Notes: generated from the sequence alone by a model not told the origin. Shown: positions 9,706 to 17,961, counted from the stretch's first letter. The stretch: DNA of 64,000 nucleotides from an uncultured bacterium (GCA_937889595.1 CALAOR010000079.1:62001-126000), one strand, 5' to 3'. Made by a program: numbers and translations.

Positions 9706-9735
9706 TTAATTGATTACCTCCTAAGGTAATTGGAA
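9703..9735 (-). promoter_or_regulatory. Rho leader hairpin masking the Shine-Dalgarno sequence
   Basis: The minus strand reads ATTACCTTAGGAGGTAAT just before the rho start. ATTACC can pair with GGTAAT, enclosing TTAGGA, so most of AGGAGGT would sit in a stem. A second hairpin (GGCTT...AAGCC) lies slightly upstream. This layout is compatible with translational control, perhaps autoregulation, which is known for rho by other mechanisms; here it is inference. Confidence 0.35.
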
Positions 9736-9887
9736 ACAAGGCTTTTTTTAAGCCATACCTTATGCAAATCAAAACCCTGTAAAACAAGGTGGATTTAAGC
9801 ACAGGTTTATTATGAACAAAAAAACAAGCAGATGATTTGGAAAAGCGATTATAGATTTCCTCCTGACTGACTTGTTATTACGTGATA

Positions 9888-9916
9888 AATATAACCTTTT
9901 TTTAAGAACTTGTCAA
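9888..9916 (-). promoter_or_regulatory. Sigma-70-type promoter of rho
   Basis: TTGACA (9911-9916) and TATATT (9888-9893) separated by 17 bases on the minus strand. Predicted transcription start near 9881, leaving a leader of about 175 bases. Confidence 0.6.
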
Positions 9917-9943
9917 CAATAAAAAGCAGTTTTTTAGTATTTT

Positions 9944-10222
9944 CTAATAATTTAAAACCGCCGCAGATTCCAAATATTCCTTCAAAATCTGTTTAAGCGT
10001 CGCCTTGCCCTTGCTTGTTTTAAAATAGGATTCGCGCCTCAACGCATCCTCTTTGGATTTGTGGCCTTCGAAGTAAATAAGTTCAACCGGCCGACGGTTG
10101 CGGGTGGAAACGTTACTTCCTTGGCTGTGTTCCTTTAACCTTCGGTGGATGTCCGTTGTAAAACCGGCGTAGAAGTCGTTGTCGAGGCATAATAACACAT
10201 AGACGTAAAAGAAGTTTTCCAT
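9944..10222 (-). CDS. GIY-YIG nuclease domain protein
   Basis: 92 residues, the size of the small stand-alone GIY-YIG family (YhbQ/UPF0213 type). The two halves of the signature appear as FYVYVLLC and FYAGFTTDIHRRLKEH, with the catalytic Arg in RRLKEH and Glu in EDALRRESYFK. These proteins are thought to cut DNA or be degenerate relatives of such nucleases. Two ATGs are possible: 10228 has GGAGGGG touching it, while 10222 (MENFFYVYVL) has the correct 6-base spacing and is chosen. The promoter-proximal region has been rebuilt by a hairpin insertion that duplicated the ribosome site and start codon (see repeat at 10220-10324). Confidence 0.85.
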   Translation of the reverse strand: MENFFYVYVLLCLDNDFYAGFTTDIHRRLKEHSQGSNVSTRNRRPVELIYFEGHKSKEDALRRESYFKTSKGKATLKQILKEYLESAAVLNY

Positions 10223-10324
10223 TTTCATCCCCTCCCTGTACCAGTCGTCGCTTTGCTCCTCCGGTACAGGGCACGCCCTGCTTGTGAAATAGAACAAAAG
10301 AGTTTTTTCATTTTCATCCCCTCC
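10220..10324. repeat. Hairpin H1 flanked by a 16-base direct repeat carrying SD and ATG
   Basis: CATTTTCATCCCCTCC occurs exactly at 10220-10235 and 10309-10324. On the coding strand it is GGAGGGGATGAAAATG, a ribosome site plus start codon. Between the copies lies hairpin H1 (arms CCCTGTACC 10234-10242 and GGTACAGGG 10263-10271). The upstream copy can start a 28-codon peptide (MKKLFCSISQ...) whose TGA overlaps the downstream start region. Confidence 0.75.
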
Positions 10325-10396
10325 GATGAAAAGATAAGAACCTTGTTATTTAGATCTTAACAGATTGAATATTTAACTACCGTTTGCGTTCAACCG

Positions 10397-10434
10397 CCCT
10401 GTACCAGTCGTCGCGATGCTCCTCCGGTACAGGG
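10397..10434. repeat. Hairpin H2, second copy of H1
   Basis: Arms CCCTGTACC (10397-10405) and GGTACAGGG (10426-10434); the 20-base core differs from H1 only at two bases. Located 125-165 bases upstream of H1, between the tRNA and the GIY-YIG gene. Confidence 0.75.
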
Positions 10435-10488
10435 CATTCACCACTCGCCGACGATAAGTGCGTTGTTTATTAGTAGGAATTTGGCGCG

Positions 10489-10521
10489 CCATGAACCCGA
10501 GCGATAGCGAGTGGTTCATGG
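10489..10521. repeat. Hairpin H3 joined to the tRNA-Glu 3' end
   Basis: Arms CCATGAACC (10489-10497) and GGTTCATGG (10513-10521), perfect over 9 bases, core CGAGCGATAGCGAGT. On the minus strand its first three bases are the CCA of tRNA-Glu, so the repeat starts inside the tRNA 3' end. Confidence 0.7.
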
Positions 10522-10593
10522 TACCGCTAAGGAGAATCGAACTCCTATTACAGGATTGAGAACCCCGTGTCCTAACCGTTAGACGATAGCGGC
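10519..10593 (-). tRNA. tRNA-Glu (anticodon CUC)
   Basis: 75 bases on the minus strand with encoded CCA (10519-10521). Acceptor GCCGCTA pairs with TAGCGGT (first pair G-U), D arm GTC...GGAC, anticodon stem CGGGG/TCCTG with loop TTCTCAA giving CTC (reads GAG), T arm GGAG TTCGATTC TCC. Overall pattern (TCGTCTAACGGTTAGGACA) is that of glutamate tRNA. The T stem and the G1-U72 pair are somewhat weak. Confidence 0.92.
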
Positions 10594-10612
10594 ACTAAAT
10601 ATAACAAAAAGA

Positions 10613-10641
10613 AAATTAACACAAGCTGTTTTAAATGTCAA
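10613..10641 (-). promoter_or_regulatory. Promoter of tRNA-Glu
   Basis: TTGACA (10636-10641) and TAATTT (10613-10618) spaced 17 bases, ending 19 bases before the mature 5' end at 10593. Confidence 0.5.
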
Positions 10642-10663
10642 GATTTCAAATATATATGGTATA

Positions 10664-11011
10664 TCAGCCTATCATTTTTTCTATGAGGTTTTTGTCTTCT
10701 TCCTTTAATGCAAGAAACTCCAGGCCGAACTGATGCTGGCCGTTTACTTCTTTTATCCATTTAATTTCCGCAAAGGCCGTGATCGGGCCCTCCTTATACT
10801 CCGTCTTAAACTCCAGTTTTATGACATCGCCCGCTTCGCCTGTTATATTGCCCTCTATCCTCACGCCGCCTATGCTCAGATCCCTGCTCATCCCGTCGTT
10901 TTTTACGGCGAGAATGGAGTTTTCCTTGGGCATCAATTTGTATTTAACAGGATACTGCAAATAAGCCCTCTTAAACTTTCTTTTCTCAAGATGTAAATCG
11001 CCTTCATTCAT
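10664..11011 (-). CDS. PilZ domain protein (1 of 3)
   Basis: 115 residues, essentially one PilZ domain. The c-di-GMP motifs are visible as KRKFKRAYLQYPVKY (RxxxR-like, near residues 10-20) and RDLSIGGVRI (D/NxSxxG, near 44-53). It ends with FGLEFLALKEEDKNLIEKMI, nearly the same ending as the PilZ proteins at 12182 and 21829. In the family such single-domain proteins bind c-di-GMP and act on motility, pili or transcription; the target here is unknown. ATG at 11011 has GGGGTG upstream. Transcribed divergently from the CDF transporter. Confidence 0.87.
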   Translation of the reverse strand: MNEGDLHLEKRKFKRAYLQYPVKYKLMPKENSILAVKNDGMSRDLSIGGVRIEGNITGEAGDVIKLEFKTEYKEGPITAFAEIKWIKEVNGQHQFGLEFLALKEEDKNLIEKMIG

Positions 11012-11146
11012 ATATTCACCCCGGCATTCGTATTAATTACAGCTATAATATAGGGTTTAATCCGCGCAAAGTCAATAAATAAAAACAAAAAATTCATGTT
11101 TTTATGTTAAAATGAATTATTAACCGGTAAATTCCAAGGAGAGATA

Positions 11147-12121
11147 ATGGAGATTAACGATAAGAATTCATGCAAAAAGAGCGATGAGGATGACCACGAT
11201 CACGACCATGAACAGCATGTACATCATCACGGTCATGACCATGGGTTGACCGGCGAAAAAAATATATTAAAAGCTGTAATTCTAAACATTATTATCACTG
11301 CCGCGGAGATCGCCGGCGGGATCATATCAGGCTCGCTTTCCCTGTTATCCGACGCTTTTCACAATCTGTCCGATGTGGTGTCCCTGATAATATCCTATAT
11401 AGCCATACTTGTCGGGAAAAAATCAAAATCATCCACCAAAACATACGGTTATAAAAGGGCTGAAATACTGGCGGCTCTGGCAAATGTCATAGTTTTATTC
11501 TTTGTAAGCGGATTCATTATATATGAGGCCATAAAAAGATTATCCAGACCGGAACCGGTCAATTCAGTCATAATGTTATCCGTGGCTTTTGTCGGGTTGC
11601 TTGGAAACGGCATTTCAGTGGCCATGCTGTTTAAGGACTCCAAATCAAGTTTAAACATAAAATCGGCGTTTTTGCACCTTCTTGGCGATACGGTTTCCTC
11701 GGTTGCCGTCATCCTGACCGCAATAGTCCTTTTATTCAAACCCTGGTATATCCTGGATACGCTGATATCCATGTTTATATCGCTTTACATCATAAAGGAA
11801 TCCGTATCCATACTGCTGGAAAGCATAAATATACTGATGCAGGGGGTTCCAAAAGGGCTTGACAAAAATAAAATAAAGGAAAAGATATACTCTTTGCGCG
11901 GGTTGGGCATAAGGGACATCCACCACATTCATATGTGGGACATAACACCGGGCAGGACGGTTTTTGACGCGCACATTGTCGTTAATAAGGTGAGATTAAA
12001 AGATGCGGACCGGATAATAATGAAGGTTAATTCTTCGCTTTCAAAGGATTTTCACATCAGCCACTCAACTATACAGATCGAATCGGAGAACTTCAACCAC
12101 TGCGTCACCTGCGACCTGTAA
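11147..12121 (+). CDS. CDF family divalent cation efflux transporter (CzcD/ZitB-like)
   Basis: 324 residues. An N-terminal His/Asp-rich tail (residues 16-33) would gather metal. Six membrane helices follow, with the paired metal-site motifs SDAFHNLSD (H72/D76) and HLLGDT (about H176/D180), the HxxxD type typical of zinc exporters. The cytoplasmic C-terminal domain (about 220-320) has HHIHMWDITPG and ends with a cysteine-containing VTCDL. It exchanges protons for Zn2+ or related ions. AAGGAGAG precedes the ATG. One of only two plus-strand genes in the window. Confidence 0.94.
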   Translation: MEINDKNSCKKSDEDDHDHDHEQHVHHHGHDHGLTGEKNILKAVILNIIITAAEIAGGIISGSLSLLSDAFHNLSDVVSLIISYIAILVGKKSKSSTKTYGYKRAEILAALANVIVLFFVSGFIIYEAIKRLSRPEPVNSVIMLSVAFVGLLGNGISVAMLFKDSKSSLNIKSAFLHLLGDTVSSVAVILTAIVLLFKPWYILDTLISMFISLYIIKESVSILLESINILMQGVPKGLDKNKIKEKIYSLRGLGIRDIHHIHMWDITPGRTVFDAHIVVNKVRLKDADRIIMKVNSSLSKDFHISHSTIQIESENFNHCVTCDL

Positions 12122-12181
12122 AATGACCCCGCCTATTTTGACCGTTTACTCTATCCTGTCTACTCTCTGAATATTTTGATC

Positions 12182-12535
12182 TTATGAATGGAGCATGTCG
12201 TCGAGGCTTTCAGCCTCTTCTTCGCGCAGTCCCACAAACTGGACGCCGAATTCGTGCATATTTCCATCACTTTTAACCCACTTTATTTCAGCCAGGACTA
12301 TTATGATGTCCTTTTTATCCCTGCCAAAGATCTCGCACCTTATTATATCACCGGGGACTCCGATTGCTTCACCCTTGACCCTTACACCGCCTATGCTGAC
12401 ATCAGCGCTTTTTCCCTGTTTTCTTATGGTTTCAACGCTTATTTTCTTGGGCATTATCTTATAAAATATAATGAACTCTTTTTCATGCCTCTTATTGGAA
12501 CGTTTTTCGACATACATCCTGCCTTTAGTGTTCAT
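12182..12535 (-). CDS. PilZ domain protein (2 of 3)
   Basis: 117 residues with the PilZ motifs KRSNKRHEKEFIIFY (residues 11-25) and KSADVSIGGVRVKG. The ending FGVQFVGLREEEAESLDDML resembles its two paralogues. Probable c-di-GMP receptor without an effector domain. GGAGGCACTTTGA precedes ATG 12535, and a TATAAT lies about 30 bases further up, so it can be transcribed separately from the oppA-like gene 38 bases away. The CDF gene ends 60 bases beyond its stop, convergent. Confidence 0.87.
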   Translation of the reverse strand: MNTKGRMYVEKRSNKRHEKEFIIFYKIMPKKISVETIRKQGKSADVSIGGVRVKGEAIGVPGDIIRCEIFGRDKKDIIIVLAEIKWVKSDGNMHEFGVQFVGLREEEAESLDDMLHS

Positions 12536-12572
12536 TCAAAGTGCCTCCTGTATTTAAGGTTATTATAATTAT

Positions 12573-14207
12573 TTACTTCTCAAGCGTAATTTTAAATTTC
12601 TGGATTTCCGCCGGCACATACCATTTAACCTGATTATAGCTTATGCCCGCAGGGGCCGGGGTTATGCCGTGCACGCGTTTGTGTATGGCGGTCAAAGTGT
12701 AAGGGGCGTATAGGAAGGTGCATGGCGCGTCATCGGCGATTATGGCGTGTATTTTTCTGTAAATCCTGGTCCTTTTATCCCGGTCAAACGTAGTCCTGCC
12801 TTCTTCCAAAAGCCTGTCAACTTCCGGGTTATTATAACTTATAAAATTAAATTCGCCTTCTTTTGTTTTGGAAGAGTGCCATATGTCATAGCCGTCCGGG
12901 TCCCTCGACAATCCCCAGCCCATTACAACCGCGTCAAATTTTTTCTTGTCTATGTACTGTGTCAGGAAAACGTTCCATTCAATCACTCTTATGTCAACGG
13001 TTATCCCGAGCTTGCCCCACTGTTGCTGCGCTATGGCGGCAATTTCTTCCCTTTCCTTGTTGCCGTGGTTGGTATAAAGCGTAAACGTGAATTTTTTTCC
13101 GTCCTTTTCAAGCAGGCCGTCTTTTCCCTTTTTCCAGCCCGCTTGCGCAAGGAGTGTTCCGGCACGGACAGGGTCGAAACCACAATCAACGACCTTATCA
13201 TTGTAGGCCCATGAACCCGGTATAAAGGGACCGGTCAGTTTCCTGGCCAGGTTTTGACATACGCCCGATATGATCTCGTCCCTGTTAATCGCGCAGGAAA
13301 GCGCCTGCCTGACTTTTTTATCCTTAAAAAGCGGGTTGGTTTGATTGTAACCTATGTAAATATACTTTAATGCCGGGAACTGGTATTTATTGAAATTATC
13401 TGCGAAGGCGGCGATGTTTGTTTTTTTTAAGTACTGGTCGGGGGTGAGCATCATCATGTCAAGGGTCCCTGATTCAAGGTTCATGAACTGCACGGACTGG
13501 TCCGGTATGAACATGCACGCATACCCCGTAATGTATGGTTCGCCTTCATAATAATCCTTATAGGCATAAAGCTCGATTTTCTGGCTTGTGACCCATTTTT
13601 TGAACCTATATGGGCCCGTCCCGACCGGCGACCTGTTGAAAGCCGTATTATTAACATCCACTTTTTCCAGTAAATGAGAAGGCAGCATTGACATGCCCCA
13701 TGATTCCAGGGCCGGGGCATAAACTTTTTTATAATATACCTTAAAAGTATACTCATCGGGCGTTTCAACCCTGTCCACCAGCTCAAAGTTGGACCTGTAA
13801 GCGGTCTTGACGTTTTTATCCATGAATTTATCAAAGGTAAACCTGCAGTCCTTTGATGTAAATTCAACTCCGTCGTGCCACTTGACGCCTTTACGCAGGA
13901 AAAATGTTATGATTTTCCCGTCGGGAGAGATCGTCCACTTCCGGGCCAGATCGCCTTCGAGATTAAGGTCCTTGTCATAACGCACAAGGCCGTTAAATAT
14001 CATTCCGGTTATGTTCAGTGATGACGCGTCAGAAGCCAAAAGCGGGTTTAATGTGGCCGCCTCCCCGATGTCTGAATCAATTAACACGTCGCCATATGCG
14101 GGCCTGTCAATATAATCTTTTTTCAGCGTATATTTTGGCCTACGGCTGCATGAAAGCACAAGGATTAAGACCGCAAATATGATCACTGCTGTTTTTAACA
14201 AACGCAT
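12573..14207 (-). CDS. Peptide/nickel-type ABC transporter solute-binding lipoprotein (OppA/DppA family)
   Basis: 544 residues. A signal peptide with lipobox LVLSC (Cys20) anchors it to a membrane. The SBP_bac_5 fold shows its usual phrases: DIGEAATLNPLLASDASS, then ARKWTISPDGKIITFFLRKG, VKWHDGVEFTSKDCRFT, YIGYNQTNPLFKDKKVRQA and DAVVMGWGLSRDPDGY. It should capture oligopeptides or a similar solute. No permease or ATPase gene is adjacent, so it may use a remote transporter or act in signalling. AGGGGG precedes the ATG. Confidence 0.92.
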   Translation of the reverse strand: MRLLKTAVIIFAVLILVLSCSRRPKYTLKKDYIDRPAYGDVLIDSDIGEAATLNPLLASDASSLNITGMIFNGLVRYDKDLNLEGDLARKWTISPDGKIITFFLRKGVKWHDGVEFTSKDCRFTFDKFMDKNVKTAYRSNFELVDRVETPDEYTFKVYYKKVYAPALESWGMSMLPSHLLEKVDVNNTAFNRSPVGTGPYRFKKWVTSQKIELYAYKDYYEGEPYITGYACMFIPDQSVQFMNLESGTLDMMMLTPDQYLKKTNIAAFADNFNKYQFPALKYIYIGYNQTNPLFKDKKVRQALSCAINRDEIISGVCQNLARKLTGPFIPGSWAYNDKVVDCGFDPVRAGTLLAQAGWKKGKDGLLEKDGKKFTFTLYTNHGNKEREEIAAIAQQQWGKLGITVDIRVIEWNVFLTQYIDKKKFDAVVMGWGLSRDPDGYDIWHSSKTKEGEFNFISYNNPEVDRLLEEGRTTFDRDKRTRIYRKIHAIIADDAPCTFLYAPYTLTAIHKRVHGITPAPAGISYNQVKWYVPAEIQKFKITLEK

Positions 14208-14231
14208 TTTATCCCCCTAAAAATGTCAACT

Positions 14232-14261
14232 GCCATTGCGGGTTTTAAGTCCCGCAATGGC
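14232..14261. terminator. Hairpin after secG
   Basis: Perfect 11-base arms GCCATTGCGGG (14232-14242) and CCCGCAATGGC (14251-14261) with an 8-base loop, 20 bases beyond the secG stop. A short T-run (CATTTTTAG) follows 6 bases later on the minus strand, so termination of the glycolytic operon here is plausible but not certain. Confidence 0.45.
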
Positions 14262-14281
14262 ATTTGATAATACGGCTGAAA

Positions 14282-14671
14282 TTATTTTGCGCCCGCAGGT
14301 TTTGAAGCCGGCACGCCGGGTTTTGTAACAGGAACAACCGGCGCCGCCTGCAAAGGCTTGGCTTGGTTTGCCGCGCCCGGTACTGCCGGAGCTTCTGTCT
14401 TTACCTTGTCCAGCACTCCCTGGTAATTGGTTGCTTTTCTCGATTGAAAAAGCGCGAGAAAAATCGAAGTGGCCATGAAAAGAACGGCAAGGATGATGGT
14501 AAACCTGGTAATAAACTTCTTTCCGCCGCCCGAACCGAGCATGGTCTGTGCCGCGCCCGAACCAAAAGCAAAACCCACTTCAGATCCTTTGCCTGTCTGT
14601 ATAAGCACTATGGCAATAAGCAGTACCACATTTATTACATGTATTACCCAGATAATATTGTAAAGCAGCAT
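14282..14671 (-). CDS. secG: Preprotein translocase subunit SecG
   Basis: 129 residues. Two membrane helices (about 6-26 and 56-76) flank the diagnostic loop IQTGKGSEVGFAFGSGAAQT. It is the accessory subunit of the SecYEG channel. The C-terminal 40 residues are Ala/Pro/Lys-rich (KPLQAAPVVPVTKPGVPA) and probably disordered. AAGGAGT precedes the ATG. It follows tpiA by 18 bases; the gap-pgk-tpi-secG order is found in many bacteria. Confidence 0.94.
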   Translation of the reverse strand: MLLYNIIWVIHVINVVLLIAIVLIQTGKGSEVGFAFGSGAAQTMLGSGGGKKFITRFTIILAVLFMATSIFLALFQSRKATNYQGVLDKVKTEAPAVPGAANQAKPLQAAPVVPVTKPGVPASKPAGAK

Positions 14672-14689
14672 TAAATACTCCTTCCCTAT

Positions 14690-15451
14690 CTATCGATAGA
14701 ATTTAACTATGGCTTCAAATGAATCGGCTTTTAAGGCTGCCCCGCCCACGAGCGCCCCGTCTATATCGGGCATATTCATCAAAGTCTTGGCGTTATCCGG
14801 TTTGACCGATCCGCCGTACTGTATCCTTACCGACTGCGCCGTGGCCTGGTCATAAAGAGAGGCCAAAGTTTCCCTTATGAACTTATGCACCGCCTGCGCC
14901 TGGTCGGGTGTCGCTGTTTTGCCTGTGCCGATGGCCCATACAGGTTCATACGCGATCACTATGCTTGTGACTTTTTCCTTGGATATTCCTTTTAATCCGC
15001 CGGTTACATGATCCTTCACTACGTCATTTGTTATGCCTTTTTCCCTCTCGTCAAGCTTCTCACCCACGCAAAGTATCGGGAAAAGCCCGTACTCAAGGGC
15101 CATTTTTACCTTTGTATTGATTATTTCATTTGTTTCATGAAAATACTGCCTTCTTTCGGAATGGCCCAATATGACATAGTGGCATCCTGCGGAACGCAGC
15201 ATAAGAGGTGATATTTCGCCTGTAAAAGCGCCTTCCTGCGCCGCATACATGTTCTGCGCGCCTAAAGCTATATTTGACCCTTTAATGACCGCGCTGACCG
15301 CCTGCAAGTCGACAAAAGGAGGGCAAATAGCGATCTCCACCTTATCCCCATCAGCGTCTTTCAGAACATTTTTCAGTGACGAAGCAAGTTCCACCGCGTC
15401 ATCAATATCCTTGTACATTTTCCAGTTTCCCGCGATCAAAGGTATTCTCAC
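14690..15451 (-). CDS. tpiA: Triosephosphate isomerase
   Basis: Interconverts dihydroxyacetone phosphate and glyceraldehyde 3-phosphate. 253 residues. Catalytic residues are in AGNWKMYK (Lys), LGHSERR (His) and AYEPVWAIGTG (Glu); phosphate loops are in YGGSVKPDN and GALVGGAAL. Start chosen as GTG at 15451 because GGAGG sits five bases upstream; an ATG four codons earlier overlaps that ribosome site. In the gap-pgk-tpi-secG operon. Confidence 0.97.
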   Translation of the reverse strand: MRIPLIAGNWKMYKDIDDAVELASSLKNVLKDADGDKVEIAICPPFVDLQAVSAVIKGSNIALGAQNMYAAQEGAFTGEISPLMLRSAGCHYVILGHSERRQYFHETNEIINTKVKMALEYGLFPILCVGEKLDEREKGITNDVVKDHVTGGLKGISKEKVTSIVIAYEPVWAIGTGKTATPDQAQAVHKFIRETLASLYDQATAQSVRIQYGGSVKPDNAKTLMNMPDIDGALVGGAALKADSFEAIVKFYR

Positions 15452-15490
15452 AAAATCCTCCATTTTTTTAATTTATTACATACGTCAATA

Positions 15491-16711
15491 TTATTTGTTG
15501 GTTAAAGCGGCTACTCCGGGAAGTTCGATGCCTTCCATAAACTCCATGGAAGCGCCGCCGCCCGTTGATACGTGTGTCATTTTATCCGTCAGTTTCAGTT
15601 TCTTCAGGGCGGAAGCGGAATCCCCGCCGCCTACCACTGTCACCGCGCCTGATGCCGCAAGCGCCTTTCCTATTTCCATGGTGCCTTTTGAAAATTGTTC
15701 CACTTCAAAAACCCCCATGGGGCCGTTCCAGAATATCGTCTTTGCTTTCATGATGATATTTTTAAACTTATCTATTGTGTTCAAACCTATATCAACGCCT
15801 TCCCAGCCTGCATCAATTGAATCCCTGAGGACTGATTTATATTCGGCTGTCTGGAGCGCTGTCATGAAATCAACGCCTTTTGGCGGGGTCTTCGCCACTA
15901 TGTGGTCTATGGGAAGGTATATGGAAACGTTCTTGTCCATGGCTTTCTTCATTATGTCTTTCGCCGTGTCAATTTTGTCTTTTTCACAAAGCGAATCGCC
16001 GATCTCGCGCCCCTTTGCCTGGAGGAATGTGTAAGCCATGCCGCCGCCTATGATTATGCCGTCGACCAGGTTTAACAGGTTTTCTATCACCATTATCTTA
16101 TCTGAAACTTTGGCTCCGCCTAAGATGGCTAAGAACGGTTTTTTCGGGTTGGCAAGCAGTTCGCCTAAAAATTTCAGTTCTTTTTCCATTAAAAATCCGG
16201 CCGCGCATTTTTTTATGTATTTGCACACGCCTTCCGTGGAAGCATGCGCCCTATGTGCCGTCCCAAACGCGTCATTGATGTATATATCGCCCAAAGAAGC
16301 GAGTTTCTTTGAGAATTCCGGGTCATTGGCTTCTTCTTCACTGTGAAATCTCAAATTTTCAAGCAGCATTACTTCGCCGTCTTTCAGGGAATCAGCCATC
16401 TTTTTGACTTCATCGCCGATGCAATCGCCGGCGAATTGTACCGGCTTGCCCAGCAGTTCTGATAGTTTCACGGCAACCACATCCAGTGAAAATTCAGGGG
16501 CCTTTTTCCCCTTTGGCCTGCCAAGATGGGACATTAAAATGAGCCTGCCGCCTTTTTTCAGGACATACTTTATTGACGGAAGCGAAGCGCTTATCCTTTT
16601 ATCCGAAGTAATCACCCTTTTGGTGTCCAAAGGCACGTTAAAATCAACGCGCATTAATACCTTTTTGCCCTTTATATCGCCCGCCAGATCCTCAATTGAT
16701 AATTTTGCCAT
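15491..16711 (-). CDS. pgk: Phosphoglycerate kinase
   Basis: 406 residues, two Rossmann-like domains. N-terminal substrate region has MRVDFNVPL and SHLGRPKG; the C-terminal nucleotide domain has FWNGPMGVFEVE and VVGGGDSASALKK, ending with STGGGASMEFMEG. Makes ATP from 1,3-bisphosphoglycerate in glycolysis, or the reverse in gluconeogenesis. AAGGAGGATTTAC precedes ATG. Lies between gap and tpi. Confidence 0.98.
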   Translation of the reverse strand: MAKLSIEDLAGDIKGKKVLMRVDFNVPLDTKRVITSDKRISASLPSIKYVLKKGGRLILMSHLGRPKGKKAPEFSLDVVAVKLSELLGKPVQFAGDCIGDEVKKMADSLKDGEVMLLENLRFHSEEEANDPEFSKKLASLGDIYINDAFGTAHRAHASTEGVCKYIKKCAAGFLMEKELKFLGELLANPKKPFLAILGGAKVSDKIMVIENLLNLVDGIIIGGGMAYTFLQAKGREIGDSLCEKDKIDTAKDIMKKAMDKNVSIYLPIDHIVAKTPPKGVDFMTALQTAEYKSVLRDSIDAGWEGVDIGLNTIDKFKNIIMKAKTIFWNGPMGVFEVEQFSKGTMEIGKALAASGAVTVVGGGDSASALKKLKLTDKMTHVSTGGGASMEFMEGIELPGVAALTNK

Positions 16712-16746
16712 GTAAATCCTCCTTGATTATGATTTCTTTTTAAATC

Positions 16747-16777
16747 CCAGAGGCGTTGTTTATCACAACGCCCCTGG
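16747..16777. other. Intercistronic hairpin between gap and pgk
   Basis: GGCGTTGT (16752-16759) pairs with ACAACGCC (16765-16772); outer CCAG/CTGG extend the stem around one mismatch. No U-run follows, so an mRNA processing or stability element, setting gap above pgk, is more likely than a full terminator. Confidence 0.45.
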
Positions 16778-16831
16778 TATGTTGTTGCATAACTTTAGTT
16801 TTTAGAAGCCTGAAACTCCGTGCTCCTTAAA

Positions 16832-17845
16832 TTACAGGCCTTTGCTTACCATGTAATCGGCCAGATCAACTACCCTGCAGGAATAACCCCATTCATTGTC
16901 ATACCAAGAAAGTATCTTTACCATATTCCCGACAACGTACGTCATGTCTCCGTCAATTGACGATGAGTGTGAGTCGTTTAAATAGTCATGCGAAACAAGG
17001 GGAAGTTCCGAGTATGCGATTATGCCCTTTAATTCGCCTTCGGCGGCGGACTTTAAGATCGCATTTACTTCCTCTTTTGTAACTTCTCTTTTCATTTCAA
17101 AAACCACGTCAACCGCTGAAACGTTGGGCGTCGGAACGCGCATTGAGTAGCCGTTGAGCTTGCCTTTCATCTCAGGCATAACAAGCCCTATCGCTTTTGC
17201 GGCTCCTGTGGATGTAGGGATCATGGATAAAGCCGCAGCTCTTGACCTTCTTAGATCTTTGTGAGGTTGGTCAAGGATTTTCTGGTCGTTTGTGTAGGAG
17301 TGAATCGTAGTCATGAGTCCCTTAACTATCCCGATCTTCTCGTGAAGGACCTTTGTGAAAGGCGCCAGGCAGTTTGTCGTGCAGGAAGCGTTTGACACGA
17401 TATGGTGCGTTTTGGGATCGTATTCTTTTTCATTAACGCCCATGACAAATGTCTTGTCCTCGCCTTTTGCCGGAGCTGAGATAATAACCTTTTTTACCCC
17501 GCCATTGGTCATATGTAGAACTGCTTTTTCCTTGTCGGTAAAAAAACCGGTTGATTCAATGACCATTTCAATACCCATCGTATTCCACTTGATGGCTGCC
17601 GGATCTTTTTCCTTGAATATTTTGATCTTTTTTCCGTTGATTACAACATCCTCGCCGTCGGCATGTACATCCCCGCTAAAAATACCCTGCACCGAGTCAT
17701 ACTTGAAAAGATGCGCGAGTGTCTTCGCGTCCGTAATGTCGTTTACCGCAACTACTTCTATCTGGCTGTTTTTCTTGGCCAGCAGAGCTTTTAAAACGTT
17801 CCTGCCTATGCGTCCAAAACCGTTAATTCCTACTTTTACCGCCAT
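16832..17845 (-). CDS. gapA: Glyceraldehyde-3-phosphate dehydrogenase, type I
   Basis: 337 residues. NAD-binding motif NGFGRIGRNV at the N-terminus and the catalytic Cys in SNASCTTNCLAP (about residue 150), with the partner His in the following helix region. Oxidises and phosphorylates glyceraldehyde 3-phosphate. Start MAVKVGINGF at 17845, preceded by GGAGGTACGGAT; the frame is open for ten more codons but those lie over the ribosome site. First gene of the glycolytic operon, behind the promoter at 17908-17935. Confidence 0.97.
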   Translation of the reverse strand: MAVKVGINGFGRIGRNVLKALLAKKNSQIEVVAVNDITDAKTLAHLFKYDSVQGIFSGDVHADGEDVVINGKKIKIFKEKDPAAIKWNTMGIEMVIESTGFFTDKEKAVLHMTNGGVKKVIISAPAKGEDKTFVMGVNEKEYDPKTHHIVSNASCTTNCLAPFTKVLHEKIGIVKGLMTTIHSYTNDQKILDQPHKDLRRSRAAALSMIPTSTGAAKAIGLVMPEMKGKLNGYSMRVPTPNVSAVDVVFEMKREVTKEEVNAILKSAAEGELKGIIAYSELPLVSHDYLNDSHSSSIDGDMTYVVGNMVKILSWYDNEWGYSCRVVDLADYMVSKGL

Positions 17846-17907
17846 ATCCGTACCTCCGTTTGTTAGAATTAGCAACGTTTGATTGAACGTGCTTAAATAT
17901 CCGCTAA

Positions 17908-17935
17908 ATTATATTATATTGGGGAAATTTGTCAA
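17908..17935 (-). promoter_or_regulatory. Strong sigma-70 promoter of the gap-pgk-tpi-secG operon
   Basis: Perfect TTGACA (17930-17935) and perfect TATAAT (17908-17913) spaced 16 bases; predicted start near 17901, about 55 bases before the gapA ATG. Confidence 0.65.
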
Positions 17936-17961
17936 CGGTTTTTTACCAAACAGCATGTGAA

